Positions 13,315 through 26,200 of a stretch of 64,000 nucleotides of DNA are shown piece after piece. The DNA is from Volvox africanus (Eukaryota; Chlorophyta; Chlorophyceae; Chlamydomonadales; Volvocaceae): the NCBI GenBank assembly GCA_030268105.1, contig BSDZ01000080.1:1612001-1676000 (forward strand), given 5' to 3'. The notes beneath the pieces are model-generated. The model saw nothing but the letters and a program-made list of their open reading frames with translations. It was not told the origin of the DNA and did not search any database. Both the position numbers and the translations under genes were made by a program. Each line of letters opens with the position of its first letter. The first letter of the stretch is position 1.

Positions 13315-16300
13315 CTATTGTCCAGATCCTGCCGCCGCTGCCGCCGCTTCTGTCGTAGGCTGTGTCCCCGCCAGCGGTACGTCCAGCATGTCTAGAGTCT
13401 TCAACAGGAAGGCATACTCGAACGCCACCTATGAGGTGGAAGAGGAGCCACATGCCAAGAAGGTATCGGGTATCAGGATTTGAACATCCATTTGAGTGTA
13501 GCAATCAAACAAAGAGAACTCGCCGAGTACACACCGGTACGCCGAGTACACACCGGGTTCAGTGCTCACGTCTGCTGTGCGCCATCCCCATCCCCCAACC
13601 CAGAGCCCCTCAGTACCTCTTTGAGCTTCTCGAACCTTCCTGTGACGCTGAAGTGCCCGGCGCCCATCTCCGTCTTAAGCAGCAGCAGCTGGGAGCCAGT
13701 CTGGAGCTCACGGAGCTTGGCCACGAACTTGGCCGGCTCCCAATAGCCCACCTGATTCGTCCAACGCACCGGAAGATAACGGAGGCTGAGAAAGGTGAGA
13801 GGAAGTAAGTCAGGTGCGCGTAAGTGTGTGTATATGTATGTGCGCATGCGTGTATGGATTAGGTGTTACACTGTGGCTGGGCGACTTGCAACCCTGAGAG
13901 GACCAGCACCGGGGGCCCTGCGTGACCGGACCGAACCACAGCGCAGGGGGGAACACACACGGCTTAGTCTGATAGTCCTGCCGTGCGCCCCTATGTATGT
14001 GTGTATGTGTGTATGGGTATAATGTCTCTCCTTGTGTTTGGACCCCCTCCCGTACATGTGCCAGTGACCAATGGCACTTCTCCCAAGCCCCTCACATATA
14101 CGAAAGCAACTTCCCTGTACATCTTTTGTTGTGCTACATGCTATATTCTTACACACGTACATTGGCAAATCATCACGTCTCATGCGCGCACCCGACTGAC
14201 CCCCAAATATTGCAAACGACACACAAATAGACACACAACCGTTTAAGAGATGATACACTCATCACAAGGGCCCAGCTTCTTGCCAACAAGGACCGACCCG
14301 TGGGTCGTGCAGTCCGGCAATGGCGAGGATGTGCGGGTAGCGATGCGCCTTCACGTTATCGACGGGGGAGTAACTCTTCATGTAAGCATACACAGCGGGA
14401 TCTGCTCCAGGAGGGGGAGGGGAGGGATATCCGAGGGCAATCCTTGCTATGAAAACCAGCTAAACGTGGCCGGGGCTAATTTAGGACATATACACAAATG
14501 AGTACTGCCGGAGATCCCGCCCCCACCTATCAATCCGAAGTGGCGACTCCTGATCCTGCTTTGAAATTCAAAAACGACGAGAAGAAGAAAAGGAAAGGAA
14601 AATAGAAGCGAGATACTGAACATTGTGTCGCCGTGAAACCAGTCATGACCTGCGAGATCTACGTCTCGCTTTGGAACACATACACATACACATACACACC
14701 TACCGGCTGCCGGGTCACCCCATTCGTCCCGCTCAATAACGGTGAGGGGAATGGTCTCATCCAACATAGTGGTCAAACAGTCCACGAAACCCACACCTGC
14801 CAGTGTGGCGGGTCCAGGGGGAGAGCTTCATTTAGTCGTCGTTGTTGATGATCAGTGTCTGAAATCATTCTCCTTGGCCTTGTGCGAAAATAGAATATAC
14901 AGGAAGGTGAAGGAAGGAACAAACAAACGAACAAATAAAGTGGCATATGGGAATACAACAAGAAATATTTGCAACCCGGTCGGGGCACACGGGAACATCA
15001 GCCATGATTGCACTAGCCCCCCAGAATCTGTATGTCCAACATCCGTACATGTTCATCCATCCGTACATCCGTACATTCGTACACACTTACCAATAATGGC
15101 TGCGTGAAAGAGGTCAGGTCGCATATTGAGCACCGCCCCCATCAACATGCCACCCGCAGACCGCCCCTGAATACAGAGTCGCTCCGGCCTCACAAGCTTG
15201 CGCTCCGAAACCAGGTGCTCCGCAGCGGCGATGAAGTCCGTGAAGGTGTTGATCTTCTTCTGCATCTTTCCATCTTCGTACCAGTAACTGAAAATATAAC
15301 AAGGTCAAGGAAATAACAGTAAAACCAATTTCTTAACAAATTAGCCAAACGAGATAAGAAATACATTTAGGAAACTAAAATTAAGATTGAATTCATAAGC
15401 GACAACAGGTAAATGTAATCATGAGAGGTAAATGCATCATGAGAAAAAAATGTTGTAAATACAAACAGAGATAGACATCAACGGGCATTTCAAAATAGTT
15501 CACAAACTACAGGTCCCGACCTGTCAGCCAAAGTACGAATAAAACCCTAAAACCCTAAGCACACACGAACACGCACTCCTCACCGTCCCATTTCTCCACC
15601 GCCGCGGATGTGGGCGATCGCAAAGATAACACCACGATCCAGCAGCGTGAGCCGAGAGCTCGAAAAGTACGGATCGTTGGAGATCTCGTACGACCCATAC
15701 CTAGAGGAAAGGACGAGCACGAAAACGAGCAGCAGCCGAGCAAGACAATTAAAGATAAAACTAAAAATATATCAGTAAGTATTTAATATGGCAACGTCTG
15801 CGGCATTGCGCCGACGAATCACCTTCGAACTTCTAATCCTCCTCCCCGATCCCCGATCCGCGGGTCATTGGTTTTATTTTGTTATCGAGTTGCTGCAGAT
15901 TCGCGTACCTCCCTGGGGCGAATAGGGCCCCCCGTAGCCCTATTCCACGTTTTTCCCCATGTTCGTAGTCCTGCTCCGAAACCCCGTCTCCTCACCCGTC
16001 AAGCAGCAGCGGATCAGTTCCGTCCAACTTCACGACGTCCTGCCGATACACCAGGCTTATGGGGACCTGCGAGCGGAATAACTCGGAAAGGCGAACTTTA
16101 ACTGAAAAATGAACGATATACATGGGGATCCAAAAATGGATCCAGACTCTGATGGAGTAAATACCGTTCATTCAAAATGGATAGGCCCCAGACATGCACC
16201 AAAACGATCCACATTAGATCCCCTGACTGGAAGTGAGACCAGCACCAACTTATAACTGACAACTAATAATTCACCATCCGTACCTTCACGCCGTCTTTTG

Positions 16301-19300
16301 CAGTGGCCCACAATCGTTCGGTTACGTAGCGTGTTTGGTCGAAGCCCCCGAGAACGGGAGCCACCTTCTTTACGCAGCGCTTTCCTGTCGGGATGGGTCA
16401 GTTCAGTTCGGTTAGTTCGGTAAATTAGCCATTAATCGGATTTGGAGCGTCCTTAGATTCACGGTTGATTGTCTTTCCTTGATTTCATAGCCGTGCAAAT
16501 TTTTACAGCTCACCCGTCCCAATGTGCATGTCGATGACTGTAGACGGGGTGGTGAGGCTCGTGTACGACATCCGTACAAGGGGGGTATCGAAGTCACCGG
16601 TCAAGTCTGTGAGGAATGAAAGGGACTTCAGCCTTTAGAAGATGAAGATCCATGTATAACTACGCGCCCTCATCCGAGATCTTCAGGCCCCTTGCAAACT
16701 ATTGTCTGGGATAAGTAAAGGCTCAATAAGTTTAGTCAAGCCGAATTAGGTCCGACTGGCCTGTCAGCCATAACTAGCCCAGCCTGTAGTTTGCAGGACC
16801 ACTGTTATGGATTGGGTTTCGGAGTGCCCCCTTCAAAGCTACAGTTGTTTCAGATCTCGTCAGGATGATTAAATGGCTTCGGAGCCTCCTGGTTTACTAA
16901 TCGCCCTCCAAACTCACAGGCGCCCAGACTGTAAGCCGGCTCATTGAACTTGATCTCCTCGCCGGCGCCCAACGGACCCGTGGGTCGGTCAAGGTTCGCT
17001 GGGAGCTCATACACGCGCGCGCGCTGCAGGCCGCCGCTGCGCTCCGAGACCACCATGTATCGCTCCCCTAGCGATATGCCCTCTAGCTTAACCTCCCGAC
17101 TATGCGGAATCAGTACCTGAAGCCAGAGACACCGGAATCATAAGAAGCTAGGTAGGAGCTGAGGAGAAGCTAAGCAGCCCTTAAGACGGTTGAAGAGGCT
17201 AAAAGAGCGCACCTGCCCTTCTGTCGGCTTGGACATTGGCGCAACCAGCAGCTCGCTGTTCGGACGGGCCTTATCGCGAATAGTCATGAACAGCCAGTCG
17301 CCGCGATCCGTAATGCTGTACTCGGTGTCCTGGCGGTTTTAGGGTTTTAGGTGGTGTGGGCAGTGTGGGGTATGGTGTAATGAGGTGGTGGCGATGGTAG
17401 GGTGTCGTGTGGTGAGGTTAGCAGTTAGGGGGTTGGGAATATACGAAACCGGCAAGTGGCAAGTGTGCAGAGAAACTAGTGGTGAGGACACAGGGAGCCG
17501 AAGGACAGGACTCAGACCGTATGTGGCTGCTTCTCAGAATATATCCAGCAACAGGAAGATTTCCTTTACCCCTAGACAGGTATATTCTATTAGGGAATAT
17601 CTTCCTTTATGATGAGAGACACGTCATCATCCACATTTTACGACAGGGAAGGAAGGCTGGGGGACGCCTGAGATCGAGCATAGGAACTGGCCAGGCTGGA
17701 GTCCCATGGGCCCCGACCCATGGGTCACACCTGCACTCTGGGCAGTACCACCTTGAACTCGCTCTGCGGCTGGTCCGCCATGATGTAGTGCGTCTCACTC
17801 GTCACCGCGGATCCTGTGATGTCATCACCCAGCCAGTGAGGCAGCAGTGAGCCACAGGTGACGCAGACAAGGCAACAGATGTGAAGGCCCTGTGTCCTAT
17901 CTAGGACTCCTCCCTTTGGGGGCCGTTCTCCTCCTCGTACGGGGGCGGCCCGTCGTACCGGATGAGATGTACAGCACCCTCTCCGAGCGACCCTTGTACA
18001 GGCCGACGTAGAAGGCCTCGTCCTGCTCCTCATACACCACCTCGTCCGCCTGATGATGGTGATGATGATGGTGATGATGGTGATGGGGAAGGGGGCGGGT
18101 ATACGTATAGACGGGCCTTACAGCCATTCAGGAACTCGCGTTTGGTGGTCGCATCAAGCAGAGGTATTAGGGGTAAAATAACACAACGAATGCTGAAGGC
18201 CCCTGTGAGGCATCTCGCACGCCAACATAACCTAGATTTGTCCCGCTGAGTTCTCCTAACCGAACCGAACAACCGACTGTCTCAACTGAATCCCACTACA
18301 TTTAATCCATATCCTATATCCTTTTTCTATACCTAACTATCTATAAGTGTATGCGGGTGTGCAGACAGAAAAGAAAAAATGTCAAAAAGAAATCGAAAAC
18401 AGAGGGGCTCTTCTTTTTCATTCATTTGACGTCTTTGGACACGGCGCGTGCCCCCTTTCCCAACCCGCCCCCCAACGGCCCCCCAACGGCCCCGCACCTG
18501 CCCCGGGGGCGATCCAATCTTGTGGCGCAACACCTGACCGGCATAACATTTGCAGCCCTTTAATCAAAAGCAGTAGCAAGCTAAGCGATAGCAATTGTCA
18601 AGGATGACCCCAGCAGCAGCAGTAACCTAAGAGACGACGAATTAGTGGAAAGACTGGTTGGTGAGAAGATCTCGCAAAACAAGGAACCTGACTAGTGCTT
18701 TTGTACGCACGGTGATGCCGTACATATCACCTTGTACGGCCGATCCAGCTCGTTCTTCACGACGTAGAACAGGGTGGCGCTGTCCGCGGCCCACTCGAAG
18801 TCACCGCTCATACCGGAGATGGGCCTTATGACTTCACTTCCTGTCGTTAAATCCTGGAAGGGACGCAAGACGCGTTTACGGTTCAGTTGTTCAGTTGTTC
18901 GGTTAAAGCTGAAAACGGAAACAGAAACTGAAAATGAAAACGAAATGGAAAGAAGGTAGGGCAGAGGTGGAACGTCACACCTACGATAAAGATATCCCTT
19001 TGCAAATAAAGAAGATGAAGGTTCAAATAAAGACGAGGATTCTTGTCGTACCTTGACGTGCAGCGTGTACTTCTCCCCGCCCACCGTGTCCTCCGCCCAG
19101 GCATACAGCCGCTGGTTGGGGGAGGTGTCGGAGCCGCCTACCGAGTAGTAGTCGACTCCCAGCTGGGCCTTACGCTGGTTCTGGTCGAGCAGGATCTGCG
19201 AGGTTTAAGGGCAGGTGGTCATCCGGTGTATACACAGATGCTCCTTCACACACTTCTCAACTCCCTATTTGCTGTGTGCGATATAAGGGGTTTTCCGAAA

Positions 19301-21220
19301 TGGGGATCGTGGGTCACGGCTTATGTGGATTATGGTTATTCCGTTAGGAGTTGACCGTTACATGGTGGTTAATTTGTTGTGTTACATTTAATTACGGTTG
19401 TAGGAGTTGGCCCTCATGCCGGTGGCTGGCGGTGATGATGGTGATAATGGCACGAAGTACTGCACCAAACACTGCCGTACATACACACCTCCTCGGGCTC
19501 GCTCTCATCCACGTCATCGGCCTCTGATGGACCCTGCGCGGTCATGGCAGCTGGCACCCGTCTCCGGCACTGAATGCCGTACTGCTGCCCCGTCTCCTGC
19601 CTGGTGTAGTAGAAGTAGCCGTGGTGCCTAGGGCGGGATAAACAGAAACACACACTCACGGCATAACAAAACAGTATTGCAAAGGAACTGGAAAGCAGCC
19701 CCAGCGGCAGAAACTGTATCAACGGTTCATATACAACAAATACTTCAAGTCGTACGACAAATCGTACGTAACGTGTGTCCCGCAGATCTCTCACCTACTC
19801 GGTACCTGTCGGTCGTCCTCTTTGATTCTGGCACGCATTTCCTTGTACAGTGCCTCCTGCGAGAATTGGTGTGCTAGTTATGTACGGCACATCATAAAAA
19901 ACAGACATAACGAGGTGAAAGACTTGCGGCCGAAACACAACCGCCTCTCCAAACCCCCTCGACGATTGTTTCGAAGCACCAGAAATAACGGAATTAATGT
20001 CCCTGGGTTTCACAAATAAAGTCACAGGGAAAGCAGGACCAGCAGTAGCAGTGGCAACCACATATGAAGCTGCAGCAGCAGTAGCACCTTACGATGAGGA
20101 TGCAATTTGCAACAAACAGCTCGAAGGCCGCCGATAGACAGCTGCCAGGCGACTTTCAACAATCCACTTGGCAACTGTGCAGTAGAGCACCACCCTGTGG
20201 GTTACAGCAACTGCCTGGGTCTGGGTCTTAAAAGTCTTAAACGTGTTTTCCCCCTGCCGTACATCGGCAAACACCTTGCCTGCAACTTCTCCGTATTTGC
20301 CATTACTCCTTTCGTGTACTCGTTCTCGGCCTTGAGGTATGACAGTACGTCGGGGTCTTTGCGGTCGTCGTCTCGCAGCCTTAGCAAGAAGCGGGCAGGA
20401 AAGCGAATGTAGCTCTCATGAAGCGGAATCGTCACGGAGACCCATGGGTCAGCGCTGACCCATTCTTGTCGCACTGACCCACTGGCCCACTGACTACTAA
20501 TTTTCGTCCCATTGACCCACGGGTCACCCACTGACCCACGCCCATTGACCCACCAGTAGTACTTGTCTTCTCTTGCGTCATCGTGAATCTGGAGAAGCTT
20601 CGGCCGTTGAGGCGGGGGTGGGGGCGCTAACAGCGCTGCATGAGGAGAGAGGGGCAAAGAAAGGGGAGACGCGAGCAGACGGGGCGATGCCGTCAGAGCT
20701 TGCCCGTTCGCCGACAGCGCATCAAGGTACGTACTACGCAGTGACAATAAGATGGTTACCCACATCGAGTCCCGGTAACATCGAATCGAGTTCCCGTAAA
20801 TGTGCACCAGTCGAGCCCGTACAAAAGTACTGCACGACATCACGTACCCAGGCGCTCAGTCTCCACACTCGCTGACACACCGTCCAGCTGATGTGCTACA
20901 GCCGCCAACAGCCGGCGCTTCTCAGCGTCCCGCACACCTGCGTGCACGGTGATCCAAAATCCATGCGACGCAGCACATGGTTCACTGGTTAATCGACTTG
21001 TTAATTTATCGACATAGGGAGATGGGATAAATCGGATTTTTGTTCGTGACAGGGCGCCCCTCCTACCTTGCCTACACCCCCAACATGTAGTGTCTTTTAC
21101 AATATAACCCTCCACCTCCCTGTCCCCCCTGTCGCCAAGTCTGCGCTACTCACCCGCTAAATCACGAAGACTCCGAAACCCATTGAACCTCTCCCCATAA
21201 AAGACGTGGTTTTCAACCAT
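13315..21220 (-). CDS. OPB: oligopeptidase B (prolyl oligopeptidase family, S9A serine peptidase)
   Basis: Oligopeptidase B cleaves short peptides after Arg or Lys. Twenty-two minus-strand exons fit: 21220-21154, 20937-20848, 20635-20554, 20379-20280, 19856-19795, 19627-19489, 19195-19052, 18853-18731, 18533-18498, 18049-17959, 17813-17731, 17329-17213, 17116-16918, 16606-16514, 16384-16284, 16066-15996, 15700-15584, 15287-15091, 14796-14704, 14401-14298, 13751-13617 and 13428-13315. They total 2358 nt, or 785 aa. Family landmarks: [28 protein letters not shown], the beta-propeller region, then the hydrolase domain with [12 protein letters not shown] and RGGGEMGR. The triad is complete: Ser615 in GRSAGG, Asp701 in GLHDPR and His736 in [10 protein letters not shown]. 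The N-terminus is about 85 residues longer than in bacterial enzymes and not obviously a transit peptide. An acidic insert (about residues 160-178) follows the HHGYFYY region. Exon 9 is only 36 nt, and intron 4 begins with GC. The start is the most upstream exon I could connect in phase. Confidence 0.93.
14295..14306. repeat. 12-bp palindrome GACCCRYGGGTC, copy 1
   Basis: The sequence is GACCCGTGGGTC. It straddles the end of oligopeptidase exon 20, where it encodes the active-site Asp-Pro-Arg and overlaps the splice donor. It is one of six copies of this motif in the window. Confidence 0.75.
15541..15558. repeat. telomere-type CCCTAAAA repeat, intronic
   Basis: About two copies of the volvocine telomere unit (CCCTAAAA on the plus strand) lie in the intron between oligopeptidase exons 17 and 18. 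The run is too short to be a telomere. Confidence 0.7.
16975..16986. repeat. 12-bp palindrome GACCCRYGGGTC, copy 2
   Basis: The sequence is GACCCGTGGGTC, inside oligopeptidase exon 13, where it encodes part of DRPTGP. Confidence 0.75.
17337..17351. repeat. telomere-type TTTTAGGG repeat, intronic
   Basis: Nearly two copies of TTTTAGGG lie immediately beside oligopeptidase exon 12, in the opposite orientation to the copy at 15541. Confidence 0.7.
17715..17726. repeat. 12-bp palindrome GACCCRYGGGTC, copy 3
   Basis: The sequence is GACCCATGGGTC, a perfect palindrome, in an oligopeptidase intron five bases beyond the boundary of exon 11 at 17731. Confidence 0.8.
20439..20555. repeat. degenerate TGACCCAC minisatellite with two 12-bp palindromes
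   Basis: About eight copies of TGACCCAC or close variants occur in 117 bp of the intron between oligopeptidase exons 3 and 4. Palindrome copies GACCCATGGGTC (20439-20450) and GACCCACGGGTC (20514-20525) lie within it, so the palindrome may have arisen from head-to-head repeat units. The array ends at the donor splice site of exon 3. Confidence 0.8.
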
Positions 21221-23200
21221 ACATGGGAATTCCAGGTATGCCCCTTCTCTCAGCTAGCGGCTGCTAGCGGCCCTGGTCCTCCCAGCCATCTCTCTCTCCC
21301 CAATTGCAACATAGTGCCACAACCTACACACCCACCTGGTCGTGGCCAGTAACTGAACAAATGGCCGTAACCCATTTGAATAAGTGCGGTTGCGAGATGA
21401 CGCTCCTGCGCACATTCGAGTTCGGGCAGCTATGGTAGTTGGTCGTTTTCGTTCGTAAAGTTCGTTCGTAAAGTTTGTTGTTGGCGGCCAGGACGATCGG
21501 GAGAGCCCCGGGGGCCACAGATAGATGAAGGGTCTCTGAAACGGAGTAAGGAGCCCCAACACGGCGCTGCCCGCGAGGACAACTAGTGTACGGGATGAGG
21601 CGCAAGGTGTGCACGGGAAGGCCATTTCATCATGAAATACTGTTTACTTGCCAGAGTATTTGGGGACAGAGAGCGAAATCTGCAACGTGGCTCTTTTCAA
21701 GATCCCCACAGGCGGCCCGGGCGAAGGGCTTCTTCGAAAGCTATTCAGTGACGAGGGTTCCCACTTGCAGTGGAAAAGTGGAATATTGTAGTCGAGTCAT
21801 GAGGTTTAATTTCCATAACCCTTGCGGAATTGCTTGCTCGCTCGCGCGTCCCGCCGGGTAAGATGCGGGGCGGCCGACGGAAGATGTCGGACGGGGACTG
21901 ACCTGGCGAGATAGTAGCTTATCATTACCATTTAGTTGCCGCTTTAAATTGATGCCGCCAACACGCCTGCGTGAAGAGGTGGAAGATGGCTTACTTGTGG
22001 TGCCGAAATGACTTGGCGACGTTGTCCCTAGTGCGTGTTTCTGCCCAAGCAAGGTTTAATCCAAAACCATTTTCATTTGTTTAAACTGATGACTTAAAGC
22101 ACCAGATCCCGTAAATTCATTTTTTTGTAAGCAATCGAAGCTCCGCAACGAAGCATGCGGCCACGACCACCCTACCTGCCGAGTGTAAAGCCCACCACAA
22201 CTGAAGCAGCAGCGGCCGTAATATGAACGACAACATTGCTGGGTCTCATGTCGATTAAGCGCGCGATAACTAATTCACAAACTCCGCTGACGAGGTGAGT
22301 TTTAGCTGTGGTAAGGCAATGACATTACAATCTCAGATTACCAAGCCAATTCACTTTGGCGAAGGTGAAAACGGAGACGGCCTTTTTACCATATCGATCC
22401 AAACACGCCGTACATTTCGAGTGTTACAGTTGCGTGCATGTTGTATGCTTACAAGAAGCACACTAAATGGATTTAACTCCGAAATACGCATTGCAGCCGT
22501 ATCAAATGACCTCGTTTCAATTGCCTCTGCTCGGGCATATCTGTGCTGAAATTGTCTACGCATCCGTGCGATGTATGTCGGGGCCCTGCATCTCCAGTTC
22601 TCGTAGTAATTGCTTACTAACCGAGTTAGCATATAGTCAGTCAGTCATTCCACAGTCAACAGCTGTTCTAGTAGCTTCACGTTGTCGAGAAGGATTCACA
22701 CAATGTTCCATGCAACTCTTTGACCACTGCCTACCTGCCGAGCACGTAACCACGCCGAGTTCCATATCTCCATGGTCTGCTCGTCATGCCTCTTCGTCGA
22801 GGTACTCGCGGCACTCGCTTTGTCCCTACGGAAAGATCCACCTCTTCCCCTACACCATCTATGCACGGTCAATCTTCCACACAGAGACACCAGGACAAGC
22901 AGGATGTATGGGACGCGTCGAGAAACCCACGCAGCAGCCTGCAACTTGAAAGGTTGCGAATTGACGAAGCATAGTAGGTATCTGCCGAACACACCAAATA
23001 CGGCTATTTACATCACCATACGGGGCGTCGCCAACATCATTTGTAAGGTCGCGTGCGAAAACTCCCGCCGCTGTTGTATATCCGCCTGCCTGCCTGCGTG
23101 CCTGCTAACGCTGCTCATAATACATGTGCAGCTCCGTTTCGGGTTTTGGATGGACTCGTGTGTCTATGAAAAGAAGCGCACGTTCCTGCTCCAGGAGCCG
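21221..23200. other. intergenic region between oligopeptidase B and the mTERF gene
   Basis: This is the 5' flank of the minus-strand oligopeptidase gene and the 3' flank of the minus-strand mTERF gene. No further gene is supported. A 160-codon plus-strand frame (22467-22949) and a 123-codon minus-strand frame (21254-21625) have no recognisable content. Confidence 0.5.
23008..23012 (-). other. candidate poly(A) signal TGTAA for the mTERF gene
   Basis: TGTAA on the minus strand lies about 190 nt beyond the mTERF stop codon, a plausible spacing for a volvocine 3' end. Confidence 0.5.
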
Positions 23201-26200
23201 CTACTGGCCAGGCGGCAGTAGACGGCGACGTCGCCGCGTCGACAGCGTTGGCGGTGGAGGCAGGTCCTCTGATCCCAGTCTGTCGAAGTCTGCCGCACTC
23301 ATAGCCCCCAGGAGCCCCATGTCTTTCCCGCCATTGCCCCCAGCGGCACCGGTACCGCGGCCGCTGCCACTCGTGTCCTGAGCACCTAAGACACTATTAG
23401 CCCACAACAATTCCAAATCCTGCGGCTCAAGCTGTTGCTGCTGAGGCGGCGATGGCGCTGACTGCTGTACAATCTGCCGCAATTCAGGCTCCACACCTTC
23501 TTCCCCTCCCTGGGGATGACTGTCGCCAGAACGTATGTCTGTTGTTACCGCCGTCGTTGGCTGCTCCTCGTCCCTGCGCTGCTGCCGCCGCCGCTGGACT
23601 GAAGGTACCCCCCCCAGAGCGCTACCGCTAACACCGTCACCGCCGATGCTAGTGCTCCGCGACCCAGATCGGCTTGTCCTGGCAGCAGCAGCACCACCAC
23701 CACCACGACTACCACCAGCGGGGGCCCTGCGGCCGTCGTACTCACCGCCGCCGGCTGACATTGCCTTCATCTGCCTCTGTGATTGGGGCTGCTGGCGCCC
23801 GGGTTGCTGCAGGGGGTCGGTATCAGCTCTCAGAATGAGGGAGGAGTCCGCCAACACGACGTCGATAGCGTCAGAGCTGAAGGCCCCAAACGAGGCCTTC
23901 AGAGCGCGGAATTTACGATCCAAATCGTCAGCGGAAACCGCAAGCAGCGCTGTATGGCAGAGGGTACAACGGGGATACGAAGACGACCATCGACATGTTT
24001 TGAGATGTTTTGCGCTGATGAGGCTTTCATGAATGGGGCTATATCGGCTGGATGAGTTGCCGGCAGGAAAACATACAATGTGAGAGCAGCATGACAGCAG
24101 CTAACCTAACCTAGCCTAAGCTAAGCTAAGCCAGATTATCATCAAGAGGTGCCAAGGGCTGCAGGTACAACCTGGAAGGTGCAGTTGTACAGTTGATTAT
24201 AGATGCACAGTTTTAAACGTTTTCTGCTATCTGTTGTGCCAGGAGTTTGCATATTAGCCATTCATTGGGGTTCTACCTAGCCATCGGCTCCGCTTACCAG
24301 GCTCCCGAAAAATCAGCTCCAGAACCAGCGCCCTAGGGATCTCAAACAGACTCTGCATCACGAGCAGCTTGTCAAGCGTCTCCTCTGGAGGGATCGTCAG
24401 CAATGACGGCTGAGAGGCGACCAGGGACAACAGCTGCGGAGGCAATGGCGGAGCCGGAAGGGTCGTTTGCTGCTCTGCGGCAATCCCGCCATGAGCTGTC
24501 GCCGCTGCCGTCTCTGTCACCGCTGACGCTGACGTAGGCGCCGCCGCTGGCGCGGTGTTCATGAGCAGCATCTGTCCCAGTTGAGCCAGTCGAGAACACA
24601 CATCAGAGGGGTCCTGCACAAGTGGTGTTGGGAGAATATGTCAACCAGGATGGCCCTGAGGATGGGGGACAGTGGGACCAGCCAATAGAAGTGGCTGTTG
24701 GCAAGGGCGCTAGTTTGTACGACATTTTTAGGTACGTTATCTATCCCTGCAACGTCTTTCCCCACCTGCAGTAGCAGCTCTGGCTGCCGCTGTACCAGTG
24801 TCGTCACCGTTTTCACCGATGAGACCGTCACGGGACCCGAGCCCGCCTTGCTGCTGCTGCCACTATTACCGCCCTCCGGCGGCGGCTGTAGCATCTGCGA
24901 GAGCGCCACAATGCGACTGGACAGCTGCTCGGAAGGCAGGAGTAGCAGCCCGGGGTGCTCTGCCACCTTGGACCGCGCCTCCGCCTCTCCCTGGAGCCCT
25001 AGCGCCTCCTCCAGTGCTGACAGCCGCGCCGCAACCGTCTCCTGGCTATACCCATACACCTTCTCATCTTGTACGACAAGCTTCAGCACAGAGTCAATTG
25101 CAATTCCACTTGCAGCTGAGAGCTGAAGTAACTGGTCCAAGACCGGTATGTCGGCGGCAGCGGCACCGCCGGCCTTGCAGTCATCGGATTCCTTAGCCGC
25201 CGCTGCCGCCATCCCTGCTGCCGGCGCTTTAATGAGTACCGATGGATCCACGAGAATCATGTCTGCCACGTCATCCTGGAACCTGCCGTACTGTCCTGCC
25301 AGCGCTTCAAATTTGGCGCGCAGCGTCGCAGCACCAAAACACAGCACGCCTGGTTCCTGAGCGATGAGTTCCGCCAGAAAATCCGGCGGCACTCCGCACA
25401 GCTGTCCCAACAGCTGATACCGTTGGGACAGCTGACGTGGCGACCTGAAGCACATACCGTCACCCGCCAAAGTCGTGAGGTAGGAGTAGACGTAGATGTA
25501 AGCCGGGGGCAACCCGGAAGCGGGCGGAACTTAAAAATATACTGGGGTTATCGGTACGGCAAAATCCCCCAGCATCAATCAGCACCACATTCCTTGCCGG
25601 GCCGGGCCTGCTGGAGACCTTTCTCTCTCCTGGCTTTCTGCGGGGTTTCCAAGCGTTGTGTTTGGTCCTACCTGCGCAGCAGGTCGGGTCGTGCCGCCAG
25701 TACCTCTCTCAGTCGTTTAGGCGGCAATCCCAGCAGCCCCGGTAACACATCCATCTTGGCTGCCAGGCTAGCAGCGGACTGGAGCAGAAGGTCTGGTCGG
25801 ACCGACAGCATGGGAAGCACCTGCATGGGTTTGGCGGCGAGCGGCGTGTGCCGTGTACAACGTGTACCAAAAACTCATCCACGCAATTGCGGCAGGTTGT
25901 ATACAGGACCAGCAGTCCAGCAAGTTTCCTAATTAATCCCGTATTGCTCTTCCGACAAATACGTTAGTCTTCCTATCACATTGAGGTGCAACTAATGTCC
26001 TCGTTTCGATGCTTACGAGCTATCAGGCGATTGGACGCTCTTCTTAACTCCTTTACTTCTTCCCGTCCCCTAGCAACACATACCTTGATGCCCCGCGCTT
26101 TGCATACGGCTCCCAGCTCCATTCCGCTTCGTCGCAGCCGTTGTGGCGGTACCAGCAGCAGCTCAGGAGCCGCCGCCGCCATGTCCCTGGCCAGCACCGC

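Noticed and set aside
23535..24032. 165-codon plus-strand ORF
   Set aside because: Antisense shadow of the last mTERF exon, GC-rich and without recognisable content.
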